Part shown: positions 63,333 to 64,000 of the stretch, in pieces | How positions within the stretch are numbered: the first letter of the stretch is position 1 | Layout: each line of letters begins with the position of its first letter | NCBI GenBank assembly: GCA_947090765.1 | Contig: OX352322.1 | Span: 825,501 to 889,500 of the forward strand | Direction: 5' to 3' | Length of the DNA: 64,000 bases | Source: Pseudomonas sp. MM223 | Lineage (GTDB): Bacteria; Pseudomonadota; Gammaproteobacteria; Pseudomonadales; Pseudomonadaceae | Program-made: the position numbers and the translations under genes | Notes under the pieces: generated by a model | The model's input: only the letters and a program-made list of their open reading frames with translations | Databases searched by the model: none | What the model was told of the DNA's origin: nothing

Positions 63333-63717
63333 GGGCTCGATCTGCAGTAATTTGATCAGCCGCCACGTATCACTAGACCGCGCACCTGAAGTCCGTCACG
63401 GTGCGCGGCCAGGTACGCACTGCTGGTTCGCATTCTGGCCTGCGTACCGGGCCAGTTCGCACCGGTGGTTCGCACTCAGGTTCTCAACCCCTTACGCGAG
63501 AGTGGTGTACACCTGGACGGCCTGCTTTTTGAGAGATGTTGAGGTTGCCAGTCCGTGGTTTCCACGGCATTGCCGCCTTGCCGGTGGCCACCATTCCGCC
63601 GCAAATGACCACATGAAAACCACGAATCTTATCGGCCAGCACCAGCCGATGATGGTAACAGTGCCATCATGTGCCTCTGCGAATAAGATCTGACCACTTC
63701 TCTCAAGGAGAGCCGAT
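63333..63717. other. Gene-free stretch with short repeats
   Basis: Repeated GGTTCGCA(C/T)T and related segments (63,410-63,480). No gene supported. Confidence 0.45.
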
Positions 63718-64000
63718 ATGGCGAGGATGGCAGTAACTGAACAGATGTATCAGGAGGCTTATCGCCTTGGTACAAATATCTGGAGCCGCAGGATTACTCC
63801 CTCTGAAGCGCGGAGAACGCTGGAGAATGAGTACGGCTTGAACGCAAAGACCGCCAGTGCATATCTCGGTGCGTATGATGGGCTACGTAGGGGGAGAACC
63901 CTCAAGTTGACGCCTAAGGTGGAGGCGTTGAGGTACATGATTAATCAATTGAAAAATGATATCGGCCACTCTGCTTTGCTTCCCGCTTTGCAATCGTTGG
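63718..64000 (+). CDS. N-terminal part of a possible McrA-type protein (cut by right edge)
   Basis: 94 codons are visible from the ATG at 63718, with AAGGAG seven bases upstream. MARMAVTEQMYQEAYRLGTN, ITPSEARRTLENEYGLNAKT and LRRGRTLKLTPKVEALRYMI look like the helical head domain found in front of McrA-like or other HNH proteins (ScoMcrA N-terminal type). The catalytic part is outside the window, so the call is tentative. Confidence 0.5.
   Translation, partial: MARMAVTEQMYQEAYRLGTNIWSRRITPSEARRTLENEYGLNAKTASAYLGAYDGLRRGRTLKLTPKVEALRYMINQLKNDIGHSALLPALQSL

Overview
The window looks like part of a Pseudomonas putida-group chromosome. The evidence is the yacG-coaE-pilD-pilC/pilA block, the P. 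putida-type REP hairpins (core GTAGGAGCGGCCTTGTG), and conserved small Pseudomonas families (DUF3094, DUF1780). The assignment is by recognition, not by a database search.

Region 1 (1 to about 41,295) is the right-hand part of an integrative conjugative element (ICE) of the PAPI-1/PFGI-1/ICEclc type, nearly all on the minus strand. Reading from its right end it carries a plasmid-like maintenance block (parA, a frameshifted hypothetical gene, DUF2786, dnaB, a Zn-ribbon protein, a HicA-like protein, a yejK-like gene, an Arc-like regulator, parB, DUF2857, and an STY4528-family replication protein). Next come a second prepilin peptidase, a large palindrome array, the TIGR03761/DUF3158/ssb/topoisomerase block and a SNF2 helicase. 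A complete type IVb thin-pilus operon follows (pilL-N-O-P-Q-R-S-T-V, a glycosyltransferase, pilM), then a run of small accessory genes, a methyltransferase and a helicase cut by the left edge. The element ends in a 45-bp copy of the 3' end of tRNA-Lys at 41,251-41,295. The intact tRNA-Lys, integrase and main transfer genes must lie to the left of the window.

Region 2 (41,296-48,867) is core chromosome: type II NADH dehydrogenase, DUF3094, DUF1780, a membrane protein, a CbiM-like permease, yacG, coaE, pilD, pilC and the divergent pilA. Two REP pairs occur here.

Region 3 (48,868-64,000) is a defence region anchored on a tRNA-Thr gene. An intact P4-type integrase follows the tRNA. Then come a second, unrelated tyrosine recombinase with a small partner, a five-gene CBASS operon (TRIP13-like ATPase, two HORMA proteins, CD-NTase, nuclease-SAVED effector) and a markedly AT-rich ATPase-HNH pair resembling Septu. 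A degenerate copy of the tRNA-Thr 3' end at 60,712-60,731 is followed directly by a second, broken integrase, so two islands appear to sit in tandem. A lipoprotein and the start of a possible McrA-type protein close the window.

The most unusual signals are non-coding. The first is a multi-hairpin leader RNA candidate present three times in the ICE, with stems that covary. The second is ten copies of a 17-bp palindrome on a 70-72 bp period. The third is four helically phased 19-bp palindromes inside the replication gene next to an AT-rich stretch. At least seven ICE genes carry single-base indels in short G/C runs, which means either real decay or sequence error.
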